Assembly: GCA_029582165.1 (NCBI GenBank)
Contig: CM055868.1
Location: 12,630,001 to 12,694,000 of the forward strand
DNA: 64,000 bases
DNA from: Portulaca oleracea
Taxonomy: Eukaryota; Streptophyta; Magnoliopsida; Caryophyllales; Portulacaceae
Direction: 5' to 3'
The translations under genes were made by a program, and so were the position numbers. The notes beneath the pieces are model-generated. The model was not told the origin of the DNA and searched no databases. It saw only the letters and a list, made by a program, of their open reading frames with translations. Positions 11,220-24,398 of the stretch are shown here, piece after piece; position 1 is the stretch's first letter, and each line of letters begins with the position of its first letter.

Positions 11220-14200
11220 ATGGCGGACGAAGACGGGAAGCCATTGCTGAAGGGGGAAGATGAGCATCAGAAGCATGCCATCAGCAGCAGTAGTAGCTCT
11301 GGTCCAGTTAAGGAGTTCGTACACGAGTCGAAGAAGCTATGGCACATTGCAGGCCCAGCCATCTTCACCGCCATTTGCCAGTACTCTCTCGGAGCTCTCA
11401 CCCAGACCTTCGCCGGCCTCGTCGGAGATCTCGAACTCGCCGCCGTCTCCGTCGAAAACTCCGTCATCGCCGGCCTTGCTTTCGGTGTCATGGTATGCTT
11501 CAATCAATTCTCTTCTTGGTAATTTGGTTGGTTTTCTTTGATTTTGGGGGAGATAATTATGGAGCTTTGTACTTCAATTTCTGATTAGTGATCTAATTCA
11601 GGGTCCCACCACAAAAGTAAATTAAAATTAAAGGCAGCTGGGTCTGTGGCCTGATGAGCTCCTTTATGTTTAAATTTAATTAAGTCTTCATCCCTAATTT
11701 CTAGGATTTGGCATATTCTCTCCCTAGCTAGCTTGTTAGCATAATCATAATTTTGAGTAATGGCTGAGGATTAGGTGACAGAAAGAAGGAAATTTAAAAT
11801 TGCTACTTGTTCATTTAAGTATCCTTAAATTTGTCGGTCCATTTTTTTTGGGATGAATATATTTAGCAGCATACATTATGTAGGTTTGACCGTTTGGATA
11901 GAGATTTTTGAGGATCAATTTCGTGTGCATCTTTTTTTCTTAAGGAAAATACTGAATAAATGGTTAATGATAAATAATATCACATAATTTTGATTGTTTT
12001 TCATAGACAAGAACACACCTCCTCTGTTTTGAAAAACTATTAAAATTGGATGATATATTCATTATTTATTGTTTGTACATTTTTTTTTGTTTAAAAACAA
12101 CTTATATATCGAAATCGGTCTTCAAGAAATGCTAATTCTAACGTATTTTACACTTGGTTGAAGTTGGGGTTACTCTTTTTTCCTTCCTTAAATTGAACCA
12201 GCATAGATCAGTGTCACGGATATCGTCCATTAATGAATACTCCATTCAAACATTAATTGCTAAATTTTCTTTCTGGAAAAGAAGTTAATCCTTGCTTTTA
12301 TATCCTAAAAACTATTTGATGACTTAATAATTAGCATTCATGACATTCCTAGGCATTTAGAAATTATGCTACCTACTTCTATTTATTGAAATTGTCAAGC
12401 AGTGTACGTAATTGTGTTTGGTGACTGTAGTTGATGTATGTATGTGTGTTGATTTGTTTAGCTATTTCTTCGCAGACTTGTGCCTTTTGAAATGAGATGT
12501 TTGCTGTTTTGTATTGCGGTTTTGCCGTATTTTGTGAACATATTTAAGTCTTTGACTTTTGATAATGGGAAAAAAATGTGTGTTGATTTTCTGGGATTTT
12601 TGTCCAAATAATGATCCCGAAAAAATGGTGATTGGTTAAGACTAAAGCATGGAATTTGTAATGAATAACGATGGAGAAATATTTATTAAAAAAATGCAGC
12701 TTGGAATGGGGAGTGCATTGGAGACACTATGTGGACAAGCATTTGGAGCAGGGAAGCTGAGGATGTTGGGAATATACATGCAGAGGTCATGGGTCATCCT
12801 CCTTTTCACTTCATTTCTCCTCACCCCTATCTACATTTATTCACCTCCTATTCTTATATACTTTGGAGAGACTGAAGAAATCTCTAAAGCTGCTGGTCAG
12901 TTTCATTTCTCTTTCTTTTTTCTTTACTTTCACCATCTACACTATTTACTTCTTTACCTTCATTTTTTCTCTTCTTTAGTTGGGTAAACTTAACTAGTTT
13001 AATCTATCTTAACTTATTCTTACCCGATCTAGCTTAATCCAGCTTCATACATCCAAACCAAAAACAATTTTTTAAATGAAAAAGAAATTCAAATAAGATT
13101 ATTCTAATATAAAATCAATCCATTGTTTCCAATACCTATAACTTTCTTATTTATTTTCCTCGAAATATTCAAATTTCATTAATAAAATATTTCACCCAAA
13201 AACTAATTAAACTCAAACCTATCATATCCTTCCCTATCGTATCCTATCCTATCGTAACTAATTTTAACTTAACTAACTTGACTTAAACCTAACATGACAA
13301 AAAAAATGACCTTAGTCTTACATGGAAAAAAGGTGACAAAGTAAATAAGAATATCAATAGATGAGGTTTTTTGTTTTTTTTTTTTCCAATAAGATCTCCT
13401 TACAGACAAGTTAACGAAGGTGGTGGTAGATAATCCGTAAAATAGCAGCCCAAAACAATTTATGGATATATCTTAGAAAAATTAAGTTTAGAGTGCCACA
13501 GATAATGTCGTAGTTGTGGGTACTTATTAATTAGTACTGCTTAGGATCTGAGCCCCGAAAACACGGCCAGTTCCAGTTTCGATGCAAAAGTTCCATTTGT
13601 TTTTAGAGGAGGGCGGTCCCAGTTGACCTCTTTAAGAAATGGTCCTATAGTTTATGCCTTCTTTAATTTTTTTATTTAATCTCTTTGAATTGGATTGAAT
13701 TTAGAGGCCTAAGAAATGAGATAACTTCAAATTTCAGTCCATGGCTAAATGTTTTACGGTTTTTAATTTTACTTCATAATATTTTATGGTATTTAATTTC
13801 AGGTTAATGTCTTTTTTACATACAATTTCGCTCATAATTTTTTTATCTAAAATTACAATATTATATTCTTATCATATTACGAACTGATCATTTATTTGTT
13901 TAAAAAATAATCGTCAAAGTTTTTCAAATTTGTCTGGCATCTAAATAAAGACAATAGATAAAATTGGGAGGATGGAGTACTATTCATTTAATAAATGGAC
14001 AATGATACGCGTCTTGTATCAAGATGGTTAATAAACAATTTGAATTACCTATAATTCATATTTTTGGTAACTTTTGTTAATATTTTCTCTAGTAATTACA
14101 TATATTTATCAATTATAAGAGCATAACCCTTATTAGCTAGGTCAACAAATATAAATAGTAGCTTTATTTTATCAATCATATTAGATAATGCGCATTTTAT

Positions 14201-17200
14201 GCATATTTTTATATTTATGAAAGATATAAATGAATAAATATTTTTATATTGCTTTATAATGATTTAATATCAAATAAACGTAGAGGAGAAAAGTGAGGAG
14301 AGAGAAAAGTAATGATTTGCAGAATGTGCATGATTCTGTGAAAAAGAACAGGGCCTAGAATTACAAATCCGGGCTCTGCATTTTTATTGCATTATTGAGA
14401 AACAGTAAAAAAAAAGGGGGGGGGGGGGGGAGTACTTGTCAAAGTTGGAGGAGTAGTGGTACGAAAATATGAATAATGAAGACGTGAATAAACTTGCTTT
14501 GTAACTGTGTAGTATTATGTGTCATGCAAAATTACAAAACATGAGGCCTCCCACAACAGCATATGGGGACAAAAAAGAAAATATGAAAATCAAGTTGAAG
14601 AGGTAAACAGCTAAGGTTGGTAAGTAGGGACCGTAGGACATATAGTATAAAGGAGCAGATGCAAATTGTGAAGGGAATAATATTGAAAAAATTAGGAGGC
14701 ATGTGCGAGAAGTAGGTGGCCCCAATTTCCCATTGACTTCAAACATGTGCTTTTCTGCTCTATTTCCTGCATCCAAATAGCAGCCCTTAACATGAATTTT
14801 CCGCACATTTTGGTTGCTAATCAAGCCCCTCTCTTGCTACTCAATTATGTTTTGCCCAGCTAGCTAATTGAATTGTCATTAATTGCGTCCTTAATAATTA
14901 AGAACGTCTACATTTGGCAAACATTGTCTGATTTATTCTGGGTTAAGGTGTTAAGCAAGATGGGGTTAAGGGTGTGTAAAATTCATGGGTAAAAAACAGT
15001 TGCGTTAAAGTTAAATTTTTGGTAATTTTTGGTAAATTTTGACAACTTTTGTCAAATTTATCCGAATATATCAAAATTAATTTTTTTTTGTTTTTTAACT
15101 TGGGTAAGTTTTGATAAATTTAGGTAAAAACTAGTAAATTCGATTTATCCATGAATTTGACAAGCCCAGCAACTTAGAAGAGATTGGATGCAATTGTCAG
15201 TTTGCCACTAATCCTAATAATTTTACCTTCCAAACTCAACTCTTAAGCTTAACACACCCACCTACGGAGGGATAGATACATGCTACATGCTCTTATAGTC
15301 TTATGCATTCTCATTCGTTCCCAATATCTATCACTTTAAGTAAATATTAAATTCTCTATGATATACTTAGGGCCTGTTTGGAGAGATTCCAGGAATGGAA
15401 TGAGAATGGAACTAGAAACCTGGAGGGATGGGTATGGAATTAGAACCCAGAACTGAAGTTGTTTGGAGAAAAACTGGAGATTCCATTTCTACTGTTTGGT
15501 GAGTAGTTATGGAATGGAATCAAGTCTGTTTTTATTTTTTACTCATTATATGTATTGTGGGATATATTATTGTGAATCAATTTGATATTTTGATTACTTG
15601 TACTTAATTTTTTTCAATTTTAATAGTTAAATCATTATAATACATACTGTTACTTTGTTCCTTTTTTTTGAGGAAATCATATTCAATTAAGTGAAAGAAA
15701 TGAATTTTTTTTTTTTGAGGAAAACACAGCAGCAGCAGGGAGTGCACTGCTACTGTGTTCCTTCTTTTTCTTTTTTTTTGAGGAAATCATGTTCAATTCC
15801 TATTTTTTGGCTATTAATCACCAGCAGCAGCAGGAAAATTTAGATTACTGCTGTATTTCTTTTATTAATCACCAACAGCAAGAAATCATGTTCAAAGGTT
15901 ACCATGGTGGCCACCTCCCCAGGACACTCACCCACCCATATTTTTCAACAAGCAGACGAAGTAGCTAATCGGGAAAGGGTATGTGCAACCCCATTGCAGA
16001 GTCTTGGTACAAACTGGAACCAAATTGACTCAAAGTTAGATGCAAGAAATTAAATTTTCTGGAAGAAAAAAACTGAAGAAATTTAAGTATGAACCACAGC
16101 AGCCGAAGCACTAGCAATCAGAATGGGATTCTCGGACTGAATATCCCACACAAGAATGTTCAGAAAAATTTAGGGTTGAAGGAAACAAATCAGAACTGGA
16201 AGATTCTCGGACTGTCAGATGCGGCTTCGGACGCAGCGGCTTCGGTGCGGCGCTGGGCAGTGGCGAGCTGCTCGTCGGTCGTCTGTCTTCCCTCTCTCTG
16301 TTTTGGTTAGGGTTCTTGTGGGATGAGAAGAGAGTATGAGACAGCTGATGAGCAAAGTGAGGAATGAAAAAATTGAATCCCTCAGGGATAGGAATTGATT
16401 CCACCCAATTATGGGAGGTATCTAATTCCCCCCATTTGGGAGGGATAAGAATTCCCATGGAATAGTAATTCCATTCCATATCATGTTCTCCAAACAAGTA
16501 AAAAAGGAATATCATTCCATTCCACCTTAATCCCATTCCTTTTTATCTCACCAAACACACCCTTACTCTGTTCCATATTATTAGTTCCATTGAAAATTGT
16601 ATTGGTCAAATTTTAAAAACTTTGAACATTAATTTCTCAATATATACAATTATTTGTCATATGAATTATGGCCATGAGATTCATAGTGAAAATTAGTGTC
16701 CAAAAAGCATAACATTGCAATTGATAAGAAAATATTAAAATAAAAATTATAGGTCAAGTGGTGATTTTGGAGACCGTAAAAGTCAACAAATAAACAAATA
16801 ATATGGAAGGGAGGGAGTATGTCACTTAACAGTTTTAATGTAATGTTTACAATTGATTGTTTATCATATTCACCCTTATAAATTACTCCCCTGTCTCTTT
16901 TTGTTTTTAAAATTAGCTGATTTCTCAATTTCTTTTTATTTGTCAAATTAACTATAACTTGTACAATTGAACAACCATAATACTAATCTCATCCCTAGTA
17001 TCCCTTAGAAAATAATCTATCCCAAATATCTGTGGGTACGTAAGTTGCTAGATCCTCATAGCAACGGGTTGTACTATGCTTGCCAAGTGTACATATTAAT
17101 GATGATAGTAAGAAAATAATGCAAATAATCAGAAGTATATAGAGGCTTGGAAATTAATGTCTTGACTCTTGAAATTGTTTAGGGGGAAACCGTTAATGAA

Positions 17201-19354
17201 AGCCACGAAAAGTTAGAAATTAAATTTGTTTCATTATATTATATGAAGGAATAAAAATGAGCAAATTGAAAAACATGCAAAGGGCAATATCTACGTAGTT
17301 GTAACTTAACAATGTAGGTTGTAATAGCAATATAAAAGGCCTGACAATGGAGTGTTTGGTGCAGGGGAATTTGCTGTATGGATGCTTCCTCAGTTGTTTG
17401 CTTATGCATTCCACTTCCCGATTCAGAAGTTTCTGCAAGCACAGAGGAAAGTGTTTGTAATGGCGTGGATATCAGCAGTTGTGCTGGTGATCCACACAAT
17501 GCTGAGCTGGGTTTTCATGATCCAGTGGGGCTGGGGCTTGGTTGGAGCTGCTGTCATGCTCAACATCTCCTGGTGGCTCATTGTCATCTTACAGCTTGTC
17601 TACATTTTTGTCACCAAATCAGATGGAGCTTGGTGTGGTTTCTCCTGGTTGGCATTCACCGAGTTATGGGGTTTTGTAAAGCTCTCCTTGGCATCTGCTG
17701 TCATGTTATGGTATCATTTTCTTCTCTTGAAGTTGCTTATAACAACACCTTATGACAATTTCTTGATGGTGTTTGTGTGTATGTTACTGCAGCTTGGAGT
17801 TCTGGTACCTGATGGTGCTGGTAGTCATCACTGGTCGCCTTCCCAACCCTTTGATACCCGTTGATGCTATCTCTATCTGGTAAAGGCTTTTTACTCGCTG
17901 CTTGTTTTGCTATTCAGTTCAATTTCGGTCTACCACTAGTTGTTCCAGTAAGTTTGTGTCACTGTTCGGAAGATAAAAACTACATTGCGTAAAAATTGAG
18001 TCGGGTTGTCAACACATGTGAAATTCAAACTTAGGCTTGTAACACATAGGTCACTACATTTTACTTTAATATATGGTTGGATGACCCCGAAAATGTTTGT
18101 TTAACATACTACTAACACCTCTATAAAATTTTGATACTTACAGCATGAACCTACAAGGATGGGATGCAATGATTGCGATGGGTTTCAATGCAGCTATCAG
18201 GTAATTAACTGCACCTTCTGATACCATCTTACAAAAGTCCTATACAAAGCGACTGCAATTAGGAGTGGACCTTGATTTCATGTCTAATATATATATGACT
18301 TGCACAGTTACACTCTTGTTAACACTTTGTCTTGTTGGTGACAGTGTAAGAGTGTCAAATGAACTTGGAGCTGGCAATTACCGGCAGGCCAAGATTTCGG
18401 TGGTGGTCGTCTCAATAACTTCAGTGGTTATAGGATTTGGTGCAATGATTGTGGTTCTTTCAACTAGAGATTGGTTCCCTTACCTTTTCACGACGAGCGC
18501 AGCAGTGGCCCAAGAAACTACTAGAATTTCTATCCTGTTGGCTCTCACTGTTCTGCTCAACAGTCTTCAGCCAGTCCTATCAGGCAAGTTCTGAGGATTT
18601 TCAGTAAAATGGAATACAGCCAGTCATGCAACTTTTTCTAATTTTTGTTGTGCCTCGTTTTCCCATCTGTTTAGGAGTTGCTATTGGAGCGGGATGGCAA
18701 TCGCTTGTTGCATACATCAACATCGCGTGCTACTATCTTGTCGGGCTGCCGGCTGGTTTCCTCCTTGGATTCAAATATGACTACGGAGCTATGGTAATCT
18801 TGCAGAAATTTCATTATCAAAATGTGCTTGTTTATGCCAAAAAGTGACCAATTTGTGTCCATATGCCAAAATCAAGCCTCATACAATGTCCAAACCAGGC
18901 TAGCAGTTTGTAACTCGCTGGACCCAGGAATGACATACATCTACTTTATCCAACCCTGACATTGTAACTTGAAACAAGCCTGACCCAACTGAAATTTCTA
19001 TAGTCAACCTGGTACTCAATCCTGACGAAAATCGCATGTTTGTAAGAGCTCAATGTGTTTGTGTGTATTATTGGCTGAACATCTTTACAATCGATAATAT
19101 CTCAACTGCAGGGAGTTTGGGGAGGAATGATAGGCGGAATTGTCTTACAAACCATTATTTTGATCGTAGTTACATCATTGACAAACTGGAAAAAGGAGGT
19201 AAATTCAGCAGCTAATGTAACTATCATCATGTTTTAACCTTGACTCTATTCAATAACCATCATTTGGATTGATGATTGTCGTATTATAAATGTACAGGCA
19301 GATGAAGCTGAAAGTAGGGTTCGAAAATGGGGAGGATCAGCAGCAGCAGACTGA
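11220..19354 (+). CDS. MATE family (DETOXIFICATION) efflux transporter, nine exons
   Basis: A multi-pass membrane antiporter of the MATE family; plant members export flavonoids, alkaloids, organic acids or hormones using a cation gradient. Exons: 11220-11492, 12700-12895, 17365-17710, 17793-17879, 18144-18200, 18345-18583, 18675-18793, 19112-19198, 19298-19354. They join in frame to 486 aa, the usual family length. Hallmarks are 'LETLCGQAFGAGK' (about residues 98-110), 'MLPQLFAYAFHFPIQKFLQAQ' minus its last residue in exon 3, and 'SVRVSNELGAGN' (about 320-331). Many hydrophobic segments fit about 12 membrane helices. The start ATG has a good context (AACAATGGC), and an acidic, Ser-rich cytosolic N-terminus follows. 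The closest plant group by motif is probably the DTX27-33/TT12-like clade. Substrate and membrane cannot be told from sequence. Intron 6 starts with GC; intron 2 is 4.5 kb because of transposon insertions. Confidence 0.92.
11493..12699 (+). other. MATE intron 1
   Basis: Donor GTATGC and acceptor ATGCAG are clear. The intron is AT-rich, and no transposon ends or embedded gene were seen. Confidence 0.85.
14408..14431 (+). repeat. Poly(A)-poly(G) tract in MATE intron 2
   Basis: A run of A is followed directly by about 14 G residues. It is a hypervariable simple repeat and could form a G-rich secondary structure. Length may be uncertain in the assembly. Confidence 0.7.
15370..16562. mobile_element. 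PIF/Harbinger-type non-autonomous element in MATE intron 2
   Basis: The left end GGGCCTGTTTGG and right end CCAAACACACCC are inverted repeats with two mismatches, flanked by TTA at 15367-15369 and 16563-16565. Subterminal GGAATGGAAT/ATTCCATTCC motifs match the relative at 6054-7408. The centre has CAGCAG clusters and poly(T)-GAGGAAATCATG repeats (15661-15900). The minus-strand ORF at 16111-16536 is low-complexity and shows no transposase motif, so the element is taken to be non-autonomous. Confidence 0.8.
18584..18674 (+). other. GC-AG intron (MATE intron 6)
   Basis: The exon ends ...CTATCAG and is followed by GCAAGT rather than GTAAGT; the acceptor is CTGTTTAG. Both neighbouring exons are in frame only with this donor. 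A strong match of the remaining donor bases is typical of the minor GC-AG class of introns, which the ordinary U2 spliceosome removes. Confidence 0.85.
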
Positions 19355-20517
19355 TGTAGAGTTGAGAAAGCTTGTAAGCTAGAAAACTTGTCCTCACAAA
19401 ATGAACAGATAACACTTTTTGTTGAGATTTATAGCAGAAATAGGTCTCAGAGACTCGGCACACTTTGTCCCAAATACTAACAAGAGATTGAATTGAAGGA
19501 TAAATTTGGGGCAAGACAGCAACAAGTTCATTATGTTCAGCAAACCAGGTGCTGATTTCTGGTGACCTTCACCATTTTTTTTTATTTTTTTTTGCAGAAG
19601 TGTATAATTCTCAGCCGTGTATTCTCCTCTATATTAGTTAAAAGAAGTGTTATCTATCAAAACACTGTTTGGATTAATTTATTTGATTCTGTATTCACTT
19701 TTCTCGTTGCTGTAAATTGATGAATGAGGAAGATCATTCTCCTCCCACCTGGACCAAAAAAGAAAAAAGAAAATTCACTGAAGATGGTGGGATTATGCTG
19801 TCTTTATGGGGAGGAATCATAACGGGATCCTATGGCTATCAGATGCCACCTAAACAAAACTCTTCTTTTTACTCTTCTACTAGTCAATTATTATATCATG
19901 CTAATGGCTAAGCATAGATGCCCCAAAGAAAAGAACTAATCTTTACATAGTTGGCTATCAAATATTACATCATGCAGATTGCTAACCATAGATGTCTCAA
20001 AGAAAAGAACTAATCTTTACATAGTTGAACTAATCTTTACATAGTTGACGGATTGCACTTTTCAGGTTCATTATACTGATAAAGAAATATAATACATGAA
20101 TCTAATTCAGTTGGCACTCAATTGGTTTTTGGCATTGTTACAGATCATTTGACTATTAGGTGGAGATTCGGCAGGTGAGTGATCAAGCTAGATACTTGGA
20201 GCATCAGTTCACTTTTGTGCCAATTGTTGTAATCATCCTAATGACCTTTGTGTTAATGCAGAGATATCATATGAATTAGGCCTGAACATCATTTACACGA
20301 AAAAGCACATATGAATCTCATAACTAAAACTATAAGTCTAGAATTCAATTGATACAATTAGTACACATAAGTGAATGTCAAGAAGAGGACCTTAGTAAAA
20401 GGATTCTAACACCAATATGCTTGTTATCCCTATCAAAAGTGCGTACGCAGCAAGTACTTTCCCGTTCCTCCGAGTGTAGGCTGAGCATATTGAGTTCCTT
20501 ACCGTGGTGGAGGCACG
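19355..20517 (+). other. 3' flank of the MATE gene
   Basis: Contains the presumed 3' UTR. A near-duplicate of about 45 bp, ending AAAGAACTAATCTTTACATAGTTG, occurs near 19910-19953 and 19982-20028. A third partial copy follows directly. No gene was recognised; short ORFs here have no conserved motif. Confidence 0.5.
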
Positions 20518-20860
20518 CTGCCCCTATGATCGAATTAATTAAGTTGAATTTAACCTAAATAGACCTCTCTACTTGTCAACGAATACAAGACACGTTCATA
20601 TTGATACCCAAACAAATATATTAACCCTTTATGTGAAAGAAATTTGAGTGTTTAATGAAGAAAGAGAGATAAAAAGGTCAAATTCATGCTGCCCCTGGGA
20701 TCGAATTAATTAAGTTGAATTTAACTTGAATAGACCTATGTACTTGTCAACAAATTCAAGATACGTTCATATTGATACCCAAACAAATATATTAACCCTT
20801 TATGTGAAAATTTTTTGAGTGTTTAATGGAGAAAGAGAGGAAAAGAGGTCAAATGCGTAC
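20518..20860 (+). repeat. Tandem duplication of about 171 bp
   Basis: Two copies begin at GCTGCCCC (20518) and GCTGCCCC (20689). Both contain GATCGAATTAATTAAGTTGA, a CGTTCATATTGATACCC block and a GAGTGTTTAAT block. They differ at a modest number of sites, so the duplication is not brand new. Confidence 0.85.
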
Positions 20861-21989
20861 CCTAGAGGTGCAATGAAGAAGAACCCTAGAGGAAGAAGGG
20901 TTACACTTGTTAAACACTAAGCGAGTAGTGGCCATTGTGGCGGTTGTCGCAGTGGGCACCTTAGTTCCGGGGTTGTTCTTGTTGATTGTGTATACAGTAC
21001 TTGGCGTGTCCTTGCTTTCCAACCTCTTCTAGCTTCACTAAAAAAGAAAATGACAATATTACTGACTTTAAATTAATCTATTCAAGAAGAAAAAAGAAAA
21101 ATTGAAAGATATTTACCTAAAAATATATGGTATTTAGATGAGTTGTGGTTTTGAAGAAGGATAATCAGCTTCTTAATGAATGACTTGGTTGGCATGTTGG
21201 AGTTGTTGTTTCATCGATTATCTTATAAGGCAGTTATAAGATTCCACAAGATGATCTACAATCAAAGAGGCTAGAGTCTCATTTTGAAGCAATTTGATCG
21301 TTCTGTAAAAGTTTACTGGACCTCTGGATCCAGTGGGAGTACTTTTGTAGCGGCCATGATTTTTCAAGCAACCCTTTCCTTCTTTTTGAATGCCTCCTCA
21401 TAACAACTATGGTTAAAAAGATAGAGGGGAAGAGAATGTGTGAGAGAAGAGGCAGAGGAAGCAAAGTGGTGTAGTTTAATATTTATAGTGGTGGGGAAGT
21501 GATAACTGCAAACTGAAAATTAGCTCCAAATCACAACTGAGAAGGCAAAAAGAGTAATTGCTAAAATTGACATATTGCAACAAGGACCAAATGTTAGTTG
21601 CTCCAATAAGATTTGGACCAAGTAAATAATTAAGAGACGACTCGAATTAAGGTTTCACAAATAATCCAAAATGTGTAATTGCTAATGACAATTAACGGAA
21701 ATAATAATGGGATCATGACAAACACCAAACTGTGTTTTTACGTAGTCAAATTAGGGTCAACATATTATTTATCTGAATTTTTTTTCTAACCTTTATCTTG
21801 AATGTGACAGTGAGTTGTAGATAGTCCATTGAAGTTCCCAAATAGAAGAGAACATCAAAAAATACACTTGTACTTGTAGCTTTCTAAACAACTTCATTTA
21901 CTACTATTGGAAAGTTTTTCTTGAAGTTTGAGTAGATTGCTCATTACAAAAGATATATACTAAATGTGACAATTAGCTATGTTCCATGC
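20861..21989. other. Intergenic DNA, no recognised gene
   Basis: A minus-strand ORF at 21279-21464 and protein-like stretches near 20910-21040 were examined, but no family could be named. It ends at the insertion site of Gypsy B (TSD CTCCA at 21990-21994). Confidence 0.4.
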
Positions 21990-21994
21990 CTCCA

Positions 21995-22273
21995 TGTAAC
22001 ACCCCAAAACCATTAACCACAAGATTAACTTAAACCATCAATTAAACCTGTGATTAGCGCAGCGGAGCACCAGGGTAGGGGTATTACCGCCGTCCCCACT
22101 CGGGACAAGGCAAACACAAACACCAAACATAACCCAAAATAATTTATACTTAACCCCATACAAAACAAACACCAACTTTGAAATACAACATAGACAACCC
22201 TTTAAACATTAATAGAAAGATTTCCCAACATGAGAAAAGATAAGCCTCCAAATCCCATAAAAGCGCTTGAGGA
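21995..22273 (-). repeat. Truncated 3' LTR of Gypsy B
   Basis: It matches the first 279 bp (by + coordinate) of the right LTR from TGTAACACCCC to CGCTTGAGGA with few differences, then the similarity stops abruptly. Over 3 kb of this LTR is missing. Confidence 0.88.
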
Positions 22274-23538
22274 AAAACATGATAATAGGAAGATGCCATC
22301 GATAAGAGGTAGAAACATGAATTCTGAAGTTAACGATGAAGCAAAGGTTCACACTGATGGATTTAAAGCTTCATGGAGGGATATAGGTATTCTTTAGTCC
22401 AACGACACATGTATATACATTAAGAAAACGAGGATCAACAAAATATAGCATATTTGATAAAGATGATGATTACAATGATTTCATGAACAAGGAAATTCGT
22501 AAGTACCTCGAAATGAGCTTGATTTGAAAAGGAAAGATATTAGGATCAGTCTTCTGATTTCTGAATAAAAGGGAATTAATGTTTGGAATGCATGAATATT
22601 TTGCAGTAACTTTCTGGAGTGATAGAGCATAAGTTATTGATCCTGAATCGAGTATGGCTTTTATTGAAGCTGACTTTTGGAAATAGTATGCAGATTCATG
22701 GTGGAACATGACAACCACTTGAAAAAGATAAATCTTAGCGAGTAAAAAGGGTCATATGAATCTAACGAAGTTTATCTCTGAAGAATTAACGAGTTAATAG
22801 CAGTCAAGAGTAGGTAATGGTCATGAAGGAATTGATCACGAATTGGTAACACGTCGATAAAGGCAGGTTATTGAATGCCTTAACGTACTGGACTGATAAC
22901 AACGATAGGATTTGATAAAGATTCTTGAGAATAAACAATGATAGGAAACGAGAAGCTTGGATTTGATATTGCGATGAGGGGGTGAACTTTACTATGAGGA
23001 TGTACAATGAGAGCATGGAATAAAGGTTGAATTCGAGCAATGAACTTGAAATATAAAGGCCAAGCAGAAGAGGTTTGGTCCTCACAATGGTTGTTCATTA
23101 ATAGCTCTCCGCCAAGCTTTGCTTGTCCTTTGGTACTCTCCCTTAATAGTTTTCCCTCAAATATTAGCTTCTCCTTTCAAATAAAAGGGTCCCTATTGTC
23201 AGCTTCTTATCTTCAGGTACCTTAACTACTTCAAAAATCTTTCCCAAATCTCTAAATCATTCTCCTAGTATCGCGGGGTCAGAACTTCCCGCATAAGAGG
23301 TCGGGTTTCTCTTGGCTACCTTATTAGCGTACTCTTCCCTAGGCTGGCTTGCCTGTCTTACTGGCGGAAAAGGTATGCGCCTGAGTAACTTTTTGAATTA
23401 AAACCCAAAGTAGTCAGGATATGGTGGTGGGAAAAAAAAAACGTGCGGAGGGGCTAGACCTGCATTCGGAGGAGTGGGCAAAGACAGCATCTCGTGAAGG
23501 AAAGACCCTAGCTCGCTCACGTGATCACGATACTCGGC

Positions 23539-23664
23539 TTACGGATTAACCGCACAATGAGCGTCGAAAGCGTCTTGCAGCTTCTTGAGATGGACTTGAA
23601 TGTTGGTTTCGGTCTCCATGAACATCGCGAATGGGTTGGGAAGAGGGTCACCATTGTGATCCAT
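23539..23664 (-). pseudogene. Possible gag N-terminus remnant of Gypsy B
   Basis: About 720 bp after the primer site, an ATG opens a 41-residue frame starting 'MDHNGDPLPNPFAMFMETE'. It is followed, after a stop, by in-frame protein-like sequence to about 23430. Position fits a gag start, but no capsid or zinc-knuckle motif follows, so this is a guess from location. Confidence 0.3.
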
Positions 23665-24380
23665 CTATATTATATATATAGCATTAACGCAAGATTGTCG
23701 TAATTTTCAACATTGGTAAAATTCGTTGAGAAAAAATAAACAAAAGAAACCTAAGACAAGGTCCAAGACTCAACTAACTTAACCCTTATGAGCAATTAAA
23801 GAAGCTCTTGTCCCTTCTTAAGATCCCTGTGACTTCACTTACTATACTTGGAGCGTACTAATCACTCATATTGTTTAAACGCTTTTAAACATTTCACAAC
23901 ACACCATGATAAGACACTTAACACTTCCTTTGCCCTCTACATCAATCCCACTTGGAATTGGATTTGTATACTTTTCTTTGAATGACTCAAATTCTCCTTT
24001 CGAGACTAATTCAACATGCCTCGCATTCTCAAAAGCACTTAGCACGCTTCACTTGCATCAACTATTAGATTACTTGCAATTTGTACTTAAACTTCCTTAG
24101 ATTTTTATACTAAAGCTCTCTAAATTCTGGAGGAATTTCGACAGCACTTATCCTATAAATTGAGCTATCCCAAAATTTTACATAACTTCATTCCTGCAAG
24201 AAGACATGTACACTTCATATACTCATTTGGAGCTTCATGCTCAACATCCATCCCAATACATTTCACATATTCCCAATCTCAATCCATAAAGGTGCATATG
24301 TCACGGATAACATCCATATTGCTCAAATCCGTATCACAATTTCTTATAAAACTCTAACTCCTCAAGTTCTTCTTATAATT

Positions 24381-24394
24381 TGGCTCTGATACCA
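24381..24394 (-). promoter_or_regulatory. Primer-binding site of Gypsy B
   Basis: On the minus strand TGGTATCAGAGCCA is complementary to the 3' end of plant initiator methionine tRNA. It sits four bases after the LTR end, where reverse transcription would be primed. Confidence 0.9.
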
Positions 24395-24398
24395 CAAT

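Larger units (their letters stand above)
12896..17364 (+). other. MATE intron 2, expanded by insertions
   Basis: Donor GTCAGT after exon 2 and acceptor GGTGCAG before exon 3 restore the frame (split Gly codon). At 4.5 kb it is the longest intron. It contains a PIF/Harbinger element (15370-16562), an A-run followed by a G-run near 14408-14431, and AT-rich DNA with MITE-like TTAACTTAACTAACTTG motifs near 12970-13310. No embedded gene was recognised. Confidence 0.85.

Noticed and set aside
16111..16536. 141-codon minus-strand ORF in MATE intron 2
   Set aside because: Lies across the end of a PIF/Harbinger element, reads the inverted-repeat region and shows no domain.
24381..24394. tRNA-like sequence (initiator Met 3' end), also at 56161-56172
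   Set aside because: These are primer-binding sites next to LTR ends; no complete tRNA fold surrounds them.
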